Positions 24,030-33,491 are shown, counted from the first letter of the stretch. The stretch: 58,523 nucleotides of DNA from an uncultured Prevotellaceae bacterium (GCA_902763615.1 CACWSX010000014.1:1-58523); one strand, 5' to 3'. A program made the numbers and translations. Notes: generated by a model from the letters alone, not told the origin.

Positions 24030-26654
24030 TTATTTTGTTGATACAATGTTTTTCAGCGCTGAGCCGAAGATGATATACTGTGTGTTGCCGGCGATGGTGC
24101 CCTCGTTCTGTCCCCAAAGGAAGGGCCAATCATCGTAGTTCTCGAAATGGTCTGGTTTGCGGAAGAGCAGACCTGGCGCCACATTACCCGGAATGGCGGA
24201 AAAGTCAGCGCGATTGTTGCCGTAGAACACCTGCTTAGGTCGGGTGGCACCCACGACCGCCACGAACGAGTAATTATGATAGGGGTGACAGCCGTAGAGC
24301 CAGTTGCTGACACGATAGACCTCATCCTTCGCAATGATGTCGGGGAAGTAGATGTGAGCATAGTTCACGGTGATGCCGAAATTGAGCACGGCATTCACGC
24401 CGGCCCAGTTACCCAAGCCAATGGGCACACCGTAGGGATTCTGGGTATCGAAGCCCTTGATGTACTCCACATATTTCTCCATGTAGGGGCGAAGTTGCTG
24501 CTTGTAGGCATCATCCATGTAGGGCACGGCGTCAAGGGCAGTCTGCATGGTGTTGCTGACGTTGCGGTCGAGAGCCTGCCAAATTTGGGCGAGGAAACGG
24601 TCGCGGTATTGGGTCTCCTTCGTGGCCGCATAGAGCTGCAGGTTTGTGCCGAGGTCGCCACCGCGGTTGTTGCGACGCCCCTGCTGGGCATTCTGTCGCC
24701 GACGGGTGTTATTTTGGTCGCCACTATTGCCATCGCCAACACCAGTAAGCCAGTTGGCATCGGCCTGTGCCTGTGCATCAGCTCGGGGTCCGCGACGTTG
24801 GTTCATCAGTTCGGTAGCCTCCTGCATCAGGCGTTTCGACTGCTTTAGGGCACGCTCGGCGAGGTCATCGTTATAGCCCTTTAACGCACGACTGGCAGCA
24901 GCGAACATCGTAGCGGCCTGGAAATCAAGATTCGGGTTGCGATTGGTGAAGGCCCACATATCATCGGGCGTTCCACTGCGTTTCCCGTCGGCACTTACCT
25001 CATAAGGTTTCAGACTCGGGTCATAGTGCAGACCGTCGGTGATACTTGCAGCATCGCCCAGATGGTGATAGTTGTCGAGGATAGAGTTTGAGAGCGTCGA
25101 AGCCATGTGACCAATCTGCTCAGCCTGTGCCACGAGATTCAGCGTTCCATGCTCGATGAACTGCAGGATGTCGGGGACGCCATCAGGACGGTGCAGGTCG
25201 ACATAACGCTGCTTCTGGCTGACGAAAGTTTCGTCGCGCTGGGGTTTGAAGAGCTCCCAGGTACGGATGAAGTTCTGCACTACCGAGATATTCGAACCGG
25301 TCTCGATGTCAAAATCGCCGGCATCGAAGAATCCGCCGACATTCAGCCCGGGGATAAGTTCGAGGGGCTTGTATTTGGTGTCGGTAGTGGGACCTTGGCG
25401 ATGCAGGTCGAAGTGATCGCTCTCAGGAGCCTGCAGATAGCCCTCCTTGAAGGGTTCGCCATGCCAGGTGCGATAGCCCTCAGTGACGTACATATGGTTC
25501 ATGTGGATAGGTACCCATACATCGGTGGTTGCATCGGTGATCTTATCGTAGACATGAGCATCGATGAGGAAATCGTTGGACTTCGTATCACCGTATTGGA
25601 TGAAATAGACACCCGGGGTATTCACTTGCGAGAAGTCGAACTTCACGTAATTATATTTATAATAGGGTCCCCACACCTTTACCTCGCCCTTGTAGGCCTG
25701 CTCCGTCGTGCCGTCGGCTTTGATACGCATCAGCGTAGCGGTGGGCAGCATGCGGTCGTTCTTGTCAAGCTCGATTACAGCCACCTTCGGCTGCTCGGGG
25801 ATATAGCCGATCTGCGAGAAACCGATATTTGGCTCGCGGATCCAATTGGGAATGGCGTGAGGCTCTACCGTCCAGGTGACAACCTTGCCAGTCTTACCCT
25901 TTGGCAACACACTGCGCAGCACGAACCAGCCATTCTGAGCCAGCATACGCCCATCGTAAAGTTTCAGTTCGGCATCATCACTACTGATGCGAATCATACG
26001 TGATGGATCGTCGGTGGCAACAGTAATCTGATGACCGGTCTCCAAAGGTAGAGGATCGACGAAGCGGTCGGTGCCACGGTCGTCGTATGTCTTGAAACCT
26101 TTGAACTGACGGGGTTTCTCGCTGTTGGGACGGGTGATGGTCTGACTAGTGGCATAACGGGGGAAACGGTTCAGGCGACCGTCCATCAGGAAAGTCTTCA
26201 GCCAATACTGCGAGGGCAGGAACTCAATGTTGAAACCTGCCTCGCCTGCAATCTTCTCCGGCACAGGCTTGTCCAAGTAGACAGCTATCTCCACAGCCTT
26301 ACCCTTGGCAGTAACCACCACGCGGCTGTCGAAGTCGTAGTCGTCGTAGCGCATGCCCACCTCGATGCTGCCTTTCTCACGGTCCACCTTACGGTTGGTC
26401 ATCTTAGGCACGAGATCCCATTGCTCAGGGGTGTTATTCAGACGCACGGCACCGCCCTGCACGGTACGCACACCATGGTGGATGATCTCAATACCCGAGT
26501 TCTTCTCGTCATTGAAGCCACCGTTGAAACTGTTGCTGAACACCAGCACGTTTACACCTTGACGCTCAAAATACTCGCGGTCGTTGAGTTGTAAATCCTG
26601 GCTCATCGCTGGCAACGCCAACAGGGTCGTGAATAGTAATAATAACTGTTTCAT
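24030..26654 (-). CDS. GH9 family glycoside hydrolase (endoglucanase-like)
   Basis: 874 residues from the ATG at 26654 (signal peptide MKQLLLLFTTLLALPAMSQ); the open frame extends upstream but would overlap the kinase gene. N-terminal beta-rich domains (about 20-370, including a CelD_N/Ig-like part with QIGYIPEQPKVAVIEL) precede an (alpha/alpha)6 catalytic domain. The base motif FFDAGDFD (Asp444/Asp447) and the acid motif WGQNEGTIAGN (Glu851) are intact, and the CHPYHNYSFV loop is present. GH9 enzymes hydrolyse beta-1,4-glucans. A low-complexity Arg/Asn/Gln/Gly insertion (about 619-668) interrupts the catalytic domain; the downstream OMP has a similar tail. Confidence 0.88.
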   Translation of the reverse strand: MKQLLLLFTTLLALPAMSQDLQLNDREYFERQGVNVLVFSNSFNGGFNDEKNSGIEIIHHGVRTVQGGAVRLNNTPEQWDLVPKMTNRKVDREKGSIEVGMRYDDYDFDSRVVVTAKGKAVEIAVYLDKPVPEKIAGEAGFNIEFLPSQYWLKTFLMDGRLNRFPRYATSQTITRPNSEKPRQFKGFKTYDDRGTDRFVDPLPLETGHQITVATDDPSRMIRISSDDAELKLYDGRMLAQNGWFVLRSVLPKGKTGKVVTWTVEPHAIPNWIREPNIGFSQIGYIPEQPKVAVIELDKNDRMLPTATLMRIKADGTTEQAYKGEVKVWGPYYKYNYVKFDFSQVNTPGVYFIQYGDTKSNDFLIDAHVYDKITDATTDVWVPIHMNHMYVTEGYRTWHGEPFKEGYLQAPESDHFDLHRQGPTTDTKYKPLELIPGLNVGGFFDAGDFDIETGSNISVVQNFIRTWELFKPQRDETFVSQKQRYVDLHRPDGVPDILQFIEHGTLNLVAQAEQIGHMASTLSNSILDNYHHLGDAASITDGLHYDPSLKPYEVSADGKRSGTPDDMWAFTNRNPNLDFQAATMFAAASRALKGYNDDLAERALKQSKRLMQEATELMNQRRGPRADAQAQADANWLTGVGDGNSGDQNNTRRRQNAQQGRRNNRGGDLGTNLQLYAATKETQYRDRFLAQIWQALDRNVSNTMQTALDAVPYMDDAYKQQLRPYMEKYVEYIKGFDTQNPYGVPIGLGNWAGVNAVLNFGITVNYAHIYFPDIIAKDEVYRVSNWLYGCHPYHNYSFVAVVGATRPKQVFYGNNRADFSAIPGNVAPGLLFRKPDHFENYDDWPFLWGQNEGTIAGNTQYIIFGSALKNIVSTK

Positions 26655-26676
26655 TTCTTGTCTAATTTTTGTGTAA

Positions 26677-28596
26677 TTAGTGATTATTAATTGGAATCGT
26701 GAGAATAAACGAGGCACCTTCCTTACATTCAGGGGCAAGTACGAGATCACCGCCAATACGCTGGGCAGCCCGTTTGCTGAGAGGCAAGCCCAAACCTACG
26801 CCTTCCGTAAATAGGTCGACCTTGGCAAACTGCGAGAAGATCATCTGACGATGAGCCTCGGCGATGCCGATACCCGTGTCGCTGACAGTAATGGTCACCA
26901 TCTTATCGTCAAGTCGGCTCACAGCCACAATGATGGAACCCTGATGTGTGAACTTGTTGGCATTGTCGAGCAACTCTTCAAGAATGAGTTTTACGCGCTG
27001 CTTGTCAGTACAAATCATGAAATCGTCGGGCACCGTAGTCTCGAAATAGAGCTTTACGGTATAGGGATTGGTGAGTTGGAAACTACCGATTAGCTCCCTG
27101 CAGAGTTCATTACAACTGAAGGTTTCTTTCGTCAGGGCTAAGTGACCTCTTGGGGAAGCGAAGATCATGAACATCCTACTAATGCGCAATATTTTCTTTA
27201 CATTATCCTGCATCAGTTGAATGATGCGCTTCGACTCGTCGGAGGGCATCTCGTGGAAATTCTCATTGAGCACTTGTGCGAAACCGCCGATGATATTGAG
27301 AGGCGTCCGGATCTGGTGCATCATATCCTGCAGAAAGGCCGTCTTCTTTCGATCAGCCTCAAGCGCTTTCTCGTTGGCATCGAGGAGTTCACGGTTGCGG
27401 TGTTCCATCTGAGTATTGATCAATCGGATGTTGCTGACATAGTTTGACAGCGACTGTTGCATGTCGACAAAACTATTCTGCAACTGACCAATAGTATCAC
27501 CACGTGAGACCTTAGGCAAGCGGTTACTATAACGTCCTTCTGCAATATCCCGGGCCTGATGGGCCAGTAAATGAAGGGGAGCAATGGCACCGGCAATGGC
27601 CTGGTAACAGAAAAACAGAATGACCAGCAAACCGATGAAGATAGTGGTCCAAACTATGACAAGCAGACGGTTGTAGCCACTGAACACATCAGACTCAGGA
27701 CAAACGATTGCCATACTCCAATCTGCCTTACCGACAGGTCGATACAGTAAGAGGGCATCGTTGCCGTCAACCACCAGCCGAAAGACCCCGCTCTCACCGG
27801 CAAGCATCTTCTTGCCTAAGGTATCAACAGCTTCTTTAGCTTTAGGGTCGGGATCGGAGAAAATGGTCTGATTAATCAGTTTCAATGTATCGGGATGCAC
27901 GAGGTATTGGCCTTTGCTACCAACCATGATACTCGACGAGTTAGGATAAGGCGAGACAGATGTAATCTCCTGCGAGAGCCACTTCAGATTCAGATCGATG
28001 GCGATGACGCCGATAAACAGACCGTCGCGATCGAAGAGCGGTCGACTGTAAGTGGTGATGACATCCGTCTGGTACTTGGCATTGGGGTTAGCGTTGAGAT
28101 AAGGATCTATCCAGCAGCCTTGACGAAGACCCTGAGGTTTCATATACCAGTCAAGATGGAAATACTGGAAATCGTCGCTGCCATACTGGGCCGTACTGAT
28201 AGAATCAGCATCACGCACGGAATAAATAGAGAAATAGCGTCCGTAGCTTTTAAAGTAATCAGGCTCCATCGAGATGGAACAACTATGGAAATGGGGATTG
28301 TTTATCAGAATCTCTCGTGTGTCGCGGATGAGAGAATCCGGATCCTGACAACTGTCCACATACCAAGCCATGTTGTCAGCAACCGTTTCCACTTCGCCCA
28401 TAACATCCGAGATGCGCAAGGCCGTATTATTGAGTATTTGCGTGGCCTGCGTTATTGCATTCTGACGAACATAATCCTTGAAAAGTGCAAAGAGGAAGCC
28501 AACGGACACTGTAAAAATCACCGTCACAATCAAGACGATGGCAAGTCCGAGTCTAAGCGACAACCGCTGCATGATATAATTCCACGCCTTCCTCAT
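26677..28596 (-). CDS. Cache-HAMP sensor histidine kinase
   Basis: 639 residues. TM1 (about 15-38), extracytoplasmic Cache domain (with HLDWYMKP and CWIDPYL signature residues), TM2 (about 311-331), HAMP, coiled coil, then HisKA with MMHQIRTPLN (phospho-acceptor His427) and HATPase_c with the N box ELLDNANKFT, G1 DTGIGI and G2 GVGLGLP. All catalytic elements are present. No receiver domain or response-regulator gene lies nearby. The start overlaps the stop of the degenerate Cache protein by 4 bp, and the GH9 gene starts 22 bp after its stop. It may sense a glycan-derived ligand, but that is inference from context. Confidence 0.9.
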   Translation of the reverse strand: MRKAWNYIMQRLSLRLGLAIVLIVTVIFTVSVGFLFALFKDYVRQNAITQATQILNNTALRISDVMGEVETVADNMAWYVDSCQDPDSLIRDTREILINNPHFHSCSISMEPDYFKSYGRYFSIYSVRDADSISTAQYGSDDFQYFHLDWYMKPQGLRQGCWIDPYLNANPNAKYQTDVITTYSRPLFDRDGLFIGVIAIDLNLKWLSQEITSVSPYPNSSSIMVGSKGQYLVHPDTLKLINQTIFSDPDPKAKEAVDTLGKKMLAGESGVFRLVVDGNDALLLYRPVGKADWSMAIVCPESDVFSGYNRLLVIVWTTIFIGLLVILFFCYQAIAGAIAPLHLLAHQARDIAEGRYSNRLPKVSRGDTIGQLQNSFVDMQQSLSNYVSNIRLINTQMEHRNRELLDANEKALEADRKKTAFLQDMMHQIRTPLNIIGGFAQVLNENFHEMPSDESKRIIQLMQDNVKKILRISRMFMIFASPRGHLALTKETFSCNELCRELIGSFQLTNPYTVKLYFETTVPDDFMICTDKQRVKLILEELLDNANKFTHQGSIIVAVSRLDDKMVTITVSDTGIGIAEAHRQMIFSQFAKVDLFTEGVGLGLPLSKRAAQRIGGDLVLAPECKEGASFILTIPINNH

Positions 28597-29843
28597 CCTT
28601 CAATCATATCTTTTTCCTCCCCACTCGACGTAATCAACGTCTGATCAATCAAGTTGGTAATTGTTTCGCTATTCGTACTAATTTGCTGCTGCAACTGTTC
28701 CATCTCCGCCTTTGTCAAATCCTGATAACTCCAGCCCAAACGGTCGGTGGCAGTGCGGATTTCATTCACGGGTTTCATAATCTTCTCTGAGATTGTGCTC
28801 AAGAAGGCGGTTTTGGTTCGCTCATCCTCACGGCCCCTCTCATAGGCGACCTGCAATTCCTGATTGCGCTCTTGCAGTTCTGCCGTCTTATGGTGCATCT
28901 CGCTGAGGTGACTCGCCAGCGACTGTTGCATAGTCGAGAAACCGCGCTGCAACGCACCAATCTCATCTTGGCGGTTATTGGAGGGGATGGTCTCGTCGAA
29001 ACGATTCTGCGTGATGCGATGCACCTTCACCGACAGGAGATCAAGGGGTTTGAGATTGTGATCGATGACCAGCCTACAAACGAAGAGCAGAAGCAGCAGG
29101 ACAATCACCATCACGACAATGCCGATAGCTTGCAAACGGTTATAGGTAGCCATGATAGCCTTCTCAGGACAGAGCATCGCCATTCCCCAATCAGTACGGC
29201 TGAAGGGGCAATAGAAATGATACACATCTTGGTCGCCGATCTGAAGGCGCCTGTATCCGCTTTTATCCAGGCGATAGAGCCCGCCCACGCCCTGCAAGAA
29301 ACACTGAGCATAGGGAAGCTTCTCAGTCACACCCGACTGGATTTCCGTCCAGTCGATTTGTATATCAATGGCAAAAGTCAGACAGTGCTCGCCTTGGCTA
29401 TTGAGTACGGGCAGATAGTAGGTCATGACCATCGGCCTCAAGGCTACGCTATCGGAAACGGAATCCAATAGCGGCTCCTGCCAACGGGCAGTCTCGACAT
29501 CCTGCTGACCGACAGACATCACATAACAACTATCAATCCAAGGATTCGACGCCATCACCTCCTGGCACAGGCCCTGTATAATAGATGACTGCGCAAGATG
29601 TTGGCGAATCATCCAACTTGCCGTTGCGGCCGTCATTTCTGTCTGATGGAGCATCCGATTCACCCGCAGCGCAGCATGCTCAAGCACCTGCATATTGCGT
29701 TCATGCGACTCATCTTTGACCACTGCTAGTGAAAAACGGAAAAGCAGGGTTAACGCCACCACGAAAATGGCGGTCACAAACCCTGTTACCCACAGACTGA
29801 GCCGGGCAGAGAAGGAACTGCGGAGATATCGGAAAATATTCAT
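28593..29843 (-). CDS. Cache-HAMP pseudo-kinase lacking the ATPase domain
   Basis: 416 residues with the same plan as the next gene: TM1 (about 17-40), a shortened Cache domain, TM2 (about 238-258), HAMP, coiled coil and a HisKA-like helix pair. The H-box reads ISEKIMKPVNEI, with Glu353 in place of the phospho-acceptor His, and the protein stops about 60 residues later, so there is no HATPase domain. The DWY...WxDPY motif of the Cache pocket is also missing. The stop overlaps the start of the intact kinase (ATGA at 28596). The clean overlaps at both ends argue against a random truncation; it could form a heterodimer with the kinase and modulate it. Confidence 0.8.
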   Translation of the reverse strand: MNIFRYLRSSFSARLSLWVTGFVTAIFVVALTLLFRFSLAVVKDESHERNMQVLEHAALRVNRMLHQTEMTAATASWMIRQHLAQSSIIQGLCQEVMASNPWIDSCYVMSVGQQDVETARWQEPLLDSVSDSVALRPMVMTYYLPVLNSQGEHCLTFAIDIQIDWTEIQSGVTEKLPYAQCFLQGVGGLYRLDKSGYRRLQIGDQDVYHFYCPFSRTDWGMAMLCPEKAIMATYNRLQAIGIVVMVIVLLLLLFVCRLVIDHNLKPLDLLSVKVHRITQNRFDETIPSNNRQDEIGALQRGFSTMQQSLASHLSEMHHKTAELQERNQELQVAYERGREDERTKTAFLSTISEKIMKPVNEIRTATDRLGWSYQDLTKAEMEQLQQQISTNSETITNLIDQTLITSSGEEKDMIEG

Positions 29844-30856
29844 ATTTGTTGTTTAGCCTGTTCCAAGACTTCAATAACACGATCGCACCAAGCATCAAAC
29901 TCAGGATCCTCCTCCTGCAGTTCAGGATGACTCTGGAGATAGGCCACACAGCGACGCACCCCTTCATCGAAACGGGTGGTAGCGCAGAAACCAGGCACAG
30001 CCCGTTTCAATTTGGTGCAGTCAAAAACCACGGTCACCGACTTATCACCCAGCAAGTTGCCAGTGAAATCGTATGCCTTTGGTGAAACAGCGGCAAGGAA
30101 TTCCGATGAAACATAATAAGGTTTGAAGGTCACACCCAAAGCATTGGCAACACTCTGGTAAACCTGGTTCCAAGTCAATTGCTCGTCGCTCATAATCTGG
30201 AAAGCCTCACCGATTGCCTTAGGATTACCCAACAAGCCGATAAAGCCACGGGCAAAATCCTCATTCCACGTCAATGTCCACAAAGAGCTGCCATCACCTT
30301 GTACCAATACAGGCTTTCCTTCCATCATACGTTTGAGCACCTGCCAGCTACCTTTCGGACCATGCACACTCACCGGTACGCCCCTTTCACAATAGGTATG
30401 ACTCGGACGGACGATAGTCACGGGGAATCCCGTTTCGCGGTAAGTCCTCATCAGCAGTTCCTCACAGGCAATCTTATTGCGAGAGTACTCCCAATAGGGA
30501 TTGGCGAGAGTCGTTCCCTCCGTAATCACATGACTGGCAGCAGGTTTGTTATAAGCAGAAGCACTGCTAATATATACATACTGCCGTGTACGGCCGGTAA
30601 AAAGACGAATGTCGCGCTCTACCTGTGATGGCAGGAAGCCGATAAACTCGCAGACAGCATCAAACACCTCTGCACCCGTCTGTCGCATTACCTCAGCCTC
30701 ATCGTTGATGTCACAGATCACCTGCCGGACATTTGCAGGTACCTCATTTTTGCGATTGCCACGATTCAACAACCAAAGTTCGTGACCGCCTTCAGCCAAC
30801 TGTCGTGTGATGGCACTACTAATCGTGCCCGTTCCTCCTATCAGTAAAATTTTCAT
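29840..30856 (-). CDS. NAD-dependent epimerase/dehydratase (extended SDR)
   Basis: 338 residues from the ATG at 30856 (MKILLIGGTGTIS). An N-terminal Rossmann motif GGTGTISS, in which the third Gly of GxxGxxG is replaced, and an active-site YSRNK (Tyr124, Lys128) identify the SDR family. The context SSASAYNK and the WTLTWNEDFARG segment fit epimerase-like proteins acting on nucleotide sugars. The substrate cannot be read from the sequence. An upstream in-frame start at 30895 would overlap the oxidoreductase gene; the ATG at 30856 leaves a 28-bp gap. Its stop overlaps the pseudo-kinase start by 4 bp. Confidence 0.85.
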   Translation of the reverse strand: MKILLIGGTGTISSAITRQLAEGGHELWLLNRGNRKNEVPANVRQVICDINDEAEVMRQTGAEVFDAVCEFIGFLPSQVERDIRLFTGRTRQYVYISSASAYNKPAASHVITEGTTLANPYWEYSRNKIACEELLMRTYRETGFPVTIVRPSHTYCERGVPVSVHGPKGSWQVLKRMMEGKPVLVQGDGSSLWTLTWNEDFARGFIGLLGNPKAIGEAFQIMSDEQLTWNQVYQSVANALGVTFKPYYVSSEFLAAVSPKAYDFTGNLLGDKSVTVVFDCTKLKRAVPGFCATTRFDEGVRRCVAYLQSHPELQEEDPEFDAWCDRVIEVLEQAKQQI

Positions 30857-30884
30857 ATTTTTATCATTTTTCACTATTAACTCT

Positions 30885-31874
30885 TCACTCCTCATCCATT
30901 GGATATTTCACACCCCATTCTTTTCTTAGTCCATCCATGAGCGCCATAATATAAAGAGTTTCTTCGAGCGGCATCTCACACGGCTCTAGAAGGCCATCGA
31001 TGAGCGCCTGACGACAGGCAATAAACTGGTATTCATAACCTGTAATCTGCTGCGGCACGTGGATGGTCTCGATATAGGTGCGGTCGGGGCCGTTCACGGT
31101 GATCTTCTGCGGATTATTGATATTGTCGATAATCAGGTTGCCCTCTGTACCCGCTATCACACCGATATTGTCACCCACGCAGGCAGCGCTCGACTGCAGG
31201 TTGCAGAGCACACCGTCGCTCAGCACTAGGGTCATCGCATTCGTGAGATCCATACCCGTCTGACTTTTAACGCACTGGCTCGTGAGACTCACGATGTCGG
31301 CATCAAAAAACATACGCACGAAATTCAAGGCATAAACGCCCAAATCGAGCAGGGCACCCCCACAAAGGTCGGCTCGCATGATACGGGGCTTATCACCCAT
31401 CGAATAACCTAAAGTGGCTGTCACCAACCGAGGTGTACCAATGCGACTGGCAATCAGTTGACGCATCATCGCCACCACAGGCTGATAGCGTGTCCAGATG
31501 GCTTCCGCCAGAAACACCTTCTGCTCTCGAGCAAGTTCCACAATATCTTTGGCCTGACGATGATTGGCCATAAAAGCTTTCTCCACCAAACAGGGTTTAC
31601 CAGCCAGCAAAGCCTCACGCGTTACATCGTAGTGGTGCGAGTGAGGTGTCGCTACATACACCAGATCGACATCGGGGTCAGCTATCAGTTCACTGTACGA
31701 GCCATAAGCTTTCCTCATCTTCCATTTTTCAGCGAAGGCATCAGCCTTCTCCTTTGAGCGCGACGCGATGGCATAGGCCTCACAATGCTCAAGGCCATTC
31801 AAGGTAATGGCAGCCTTCTCAGCTATCCATCCCGCTCCAATAATGCCGACACGCATAAGTCCGTTTTGTTTCAT
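30885..31874 (-). CDS. Gfo/Idh/MocA family oxidoreductase
   Basis: 329 residues. An N-terminal Rossmann fold with VGIIGAGWIAEK, the VATPHSHHYD strand-loop and the family hallmark LVEKAFMAN (EKP motif with Pro replaced by Ala) define the family. A C-terminal alpha/beta dimerisation domain follows. Such enzymes oxidise or reduce sugars, inositols or their derivatives using NAD(P). It is the first gene of a tight six-gene minus-strand unit that includes a GH9 enzyme and a receptor-like OMP, suggesting a role in glycan-derived sugar metabolism. A second start (MRVGIIG) lies six codons in. The loss of the usual Pro in the EKP motif is a mild oddity. Confidence 0.88.
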   Translation of the reverse strand: MKQNGLMRVGIIGAGWIAEKAAITLNGLEHCEAYAIASRSKEKADAFAEKWKMRKAYGSYSELIADPDVDLVYVATPHSHHYDVTREALLAGKPCLVEKAFMANHRQAKDIVELAREQKVFLAEAIWTRYQPVVAMMRQLIASRIGTPRLVTATLGYSMGDKPRIMRADLCGGALLDLGVYALNFVRMFFDADIVSLTSQCVKSQTGMDLTNAMTLVLSDGVLCNLQSSAACVGDNIGVIAGTEGNLIIDNINNPQKITVNGPDRTYIETIHVPQQITGYEYQFIACRQALIDGLLEPCEMPLEETLYIMALMDGLRKEWGVKYPMDEE

Positions 31875-31903
31875 TCTTTCCGTTTTTTAAAGTTGGTTAC
31901 TAG

Positions 31904-31918
31904 TTAGACATAGTCTAA
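31904..31918. promoter_or_regulatory. palindromic candidate operator upstream of the oxidoreductase operon
   Basis: TTAGACATAGTCTAA is a perfect 6-3-6 inverted repeat 30 nt before the ATG at 31874. No TAnnTTTG is seen in this gap. Confidence 0.45.
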
Positions 31919-31939
31919 AATAAGAAGTCAAATCAAGTC

Positions 31940-31958
31940 CATTCTATTTTATAGAATG
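31940..31958. terminator. small hairpin after rsgA
   Basis: CATTCTAT-TTT-ATAGAATG, an 8-bp perfect stem 15 nt after the rsgA stop. It lacks a T-run, so termination is uncertain; it could also be regulatory for the next operon. Confidence 0.4.
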
Positions 31959-31972
31959 TTAACAAACCGCCT

Positions 31973-32902
31973 TTAAAAAGCCTCTCGGTATTTACCCTCG
32001 TCTTTGTCGTTGAGCATGGAGAGGTAGGACTGATAACGACTGGGAGCTATGAGATGATTTTCGATTGCCTGCAGGACAGCACAACCGGGCTCGTGAGTGT
32101 GGGTACAGTTAGAGAAACGACAGTCTTGAGAGAAACGAAAGATTTCTTTGAAATAACTTGTCAATTCTTCGGGTTCCATATCAAAGGTACCAAAACCCTT
32201 AATGCCCGGTGTATCAATAAGCCACCCCTCACTCAGAGGAATCATCTCGGAGAAGGTGGTAGTATGCTGGCCGGTGTTGTGGGCATCGGAAATTTCAGCA
32301 GTGCGAAGGTTAGCATCAGGCACGAAACGATTGATGAGGGTGGACTTCCCCACCCCACTGTTGCCACTAAGAAGTGTAATTTTACCCGGCAGGAGCGATT
32401 TCAGCTGGTCGACACCTTCGCCTGTGACGGCCGAAATAGTATGACATTCATAGCCAACGTTCTCATAGAGGGCAATCATCATCTGCTGATAATGGGCCTC
32501 GTCGACATTGAGCAGGTCTGTTTTATTGAAGACGAGGATAACGGGCACACGATAGGCTTCGGCAGACGCGAGGAAACGGTCGATGAAAGTAGTAGAGGTC
32601 TGGGGATAGTTGATCGTGACGACAAGCAGCGCCTGGTCAACATTGGCAGCAATAATGTGACTCTGTTTGGAGAGATTGATGCTCTTACGGATGATGTAAT
32701 TTCGTCGGTCGTCAATCTCTGTAATAAAAGCTGTGCCTTCGGGGTTGGAAACGATCTCAACACGATCACCCACAGCAACCGGGTTGGTGCTACGGATACC
32801 CTTCAAACGAAAATTTCCCTTCACCTTACAATCAAACAACTGGCCATCGTCCGTTCGGACGGTGTACCAGCTGCCAGTATTTTTAATAACGAGGCCGTGC
32901 AT
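31973..32902 (-). CDS. rsgA: ribosome small-subunit-dependent GTPase RsgA
   Basis: 309 residues, full length. N-terminal OB domain, then a circularly permuted GTPase: G4 FNKTDLL (126-132) comes before the P-loop [12 protein letters not shown] (178-188) and G3 DTPGIKGF (230-237). A C-terminal zinc knuckle follows (Cys261, Cys266, a His in THTH, Cys274). The enzyme checks the decoding centre during late 30S maturation. Its ATG overlaps the frr stop in a TAATG arrangement, so the two are translationally coupled. Confidence 0.96.
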   Translation of the reverse strand: MHGLVIKNTGSWYTVRTDDGQLFDCKVKGNFRLKGIRSTNPVAVGDRVEIVSNPEGTAFITEIDDRRNYIIRKSINLSKQSHIIAANVDQALLVVTINYPQTSTTFIDRFLASAEAYRVPVILVFNKTDLLNVDEAHYQQMMIALYENVGYECHTISAVTGEGVDQLKSLLPGKITLLSGNSGVGKSTLINRFVPDANLRTAEISDAHNTGQHTTTFSEMIPLSEGWLIDTPGIKGFGTFDMEPEELTSYFKEIFRFSQDCRFSNCTHTHEPGCAVLQAIENHLIAPSRYQSYLSMLNDKDEGKYREAF

Positions 32903-33462
32903 TATACGGTCATAATTTCCTTGTTCTTTGCAGCAAGAAGATCATCAATTTTCTTGATAAACTTATCGTGAATTTTCTGCAACTCAAGTTCTGCATCTTT
33001 CTCGTTATCCTCAGAGAGGCCGTCCTTGATAGCTTTCTTTAACTTGTCCTTGATATCGCCACGCACATTGCGCACCTCAACCTTAGCCTTCTCAGCAATC
33101 TTGGCACACTGTTTAGCAAGATCGCGACGACGCTCCTCAGTGGGAATAGGGATATTGAGACGGATTACCTCACCATTGTTCTCTGGGGTAATGCCCACAT
33201 CTGAATCCATGATGGCTTTCTCAATACTGCGGATCTCCTTTGGATCCCATGGCTTAATAGCAATGGTACGGGGATCGGGCACACTCACGTTTGCTACTTG
33301 GTTCAGGGGCACCTTACTGCCGTAGGAATCAACCCTTACTCCATCGAGAATGGCCACGTTTGCACGGCCTGCACGAATGCGATTCAACTCCTCCTCAAGG
33401 AACAGTGCAGCCATCTCCATTCTCTCTTCACTCTTCTTTAAAGTCTCTTTTACGTCTAACAT
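32902..33462 (-). CDS. frr: ribosome recycling factor
   Basis: 186 residues, the normal length. The N-terminal helix contains [18 protein letters not shown], the hallmark of the factor, followed by the small beta domain ([13 protein letters not shown]) and a C-terminal helix ending [14 protein letters not shown]. With EF-G it splits post-termination ribosomes. It is the first gene of the frr-rsgA unit, with a -7 element 29 nt upstream. Confidence 0.97.
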   Translation of the reverse strand: MLDVKETLKKSEERMEMAALFLEEELNRIRAGRANVAILDGVRVDSYGSKVPLNQVANVSVPDPRTIAIKPWDPKEIRSIEKAIMDSDVGITPENNGEVIRLNIPIPTEERRRDLAKQCAKIAEKAKVEVRNVRGDIKDKLKKAIKDGLSEDNEKDAELELQKIHDKFIKKIDDLLAAKNKEIMTV

Positions 33463-33491
33463 AAATCGATGGTTTTAAAATTTTCTGTTGA

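Noticed and set aside
28593-28600. The 416-residue Cache protein as a kinase broken by a frameshift.
   Set aside because: The HATPase-coding DNA is not found in another frame downstream; the next gene starts at once with its own TM-Cache sequence, and the 4-bp overlaps are clean.
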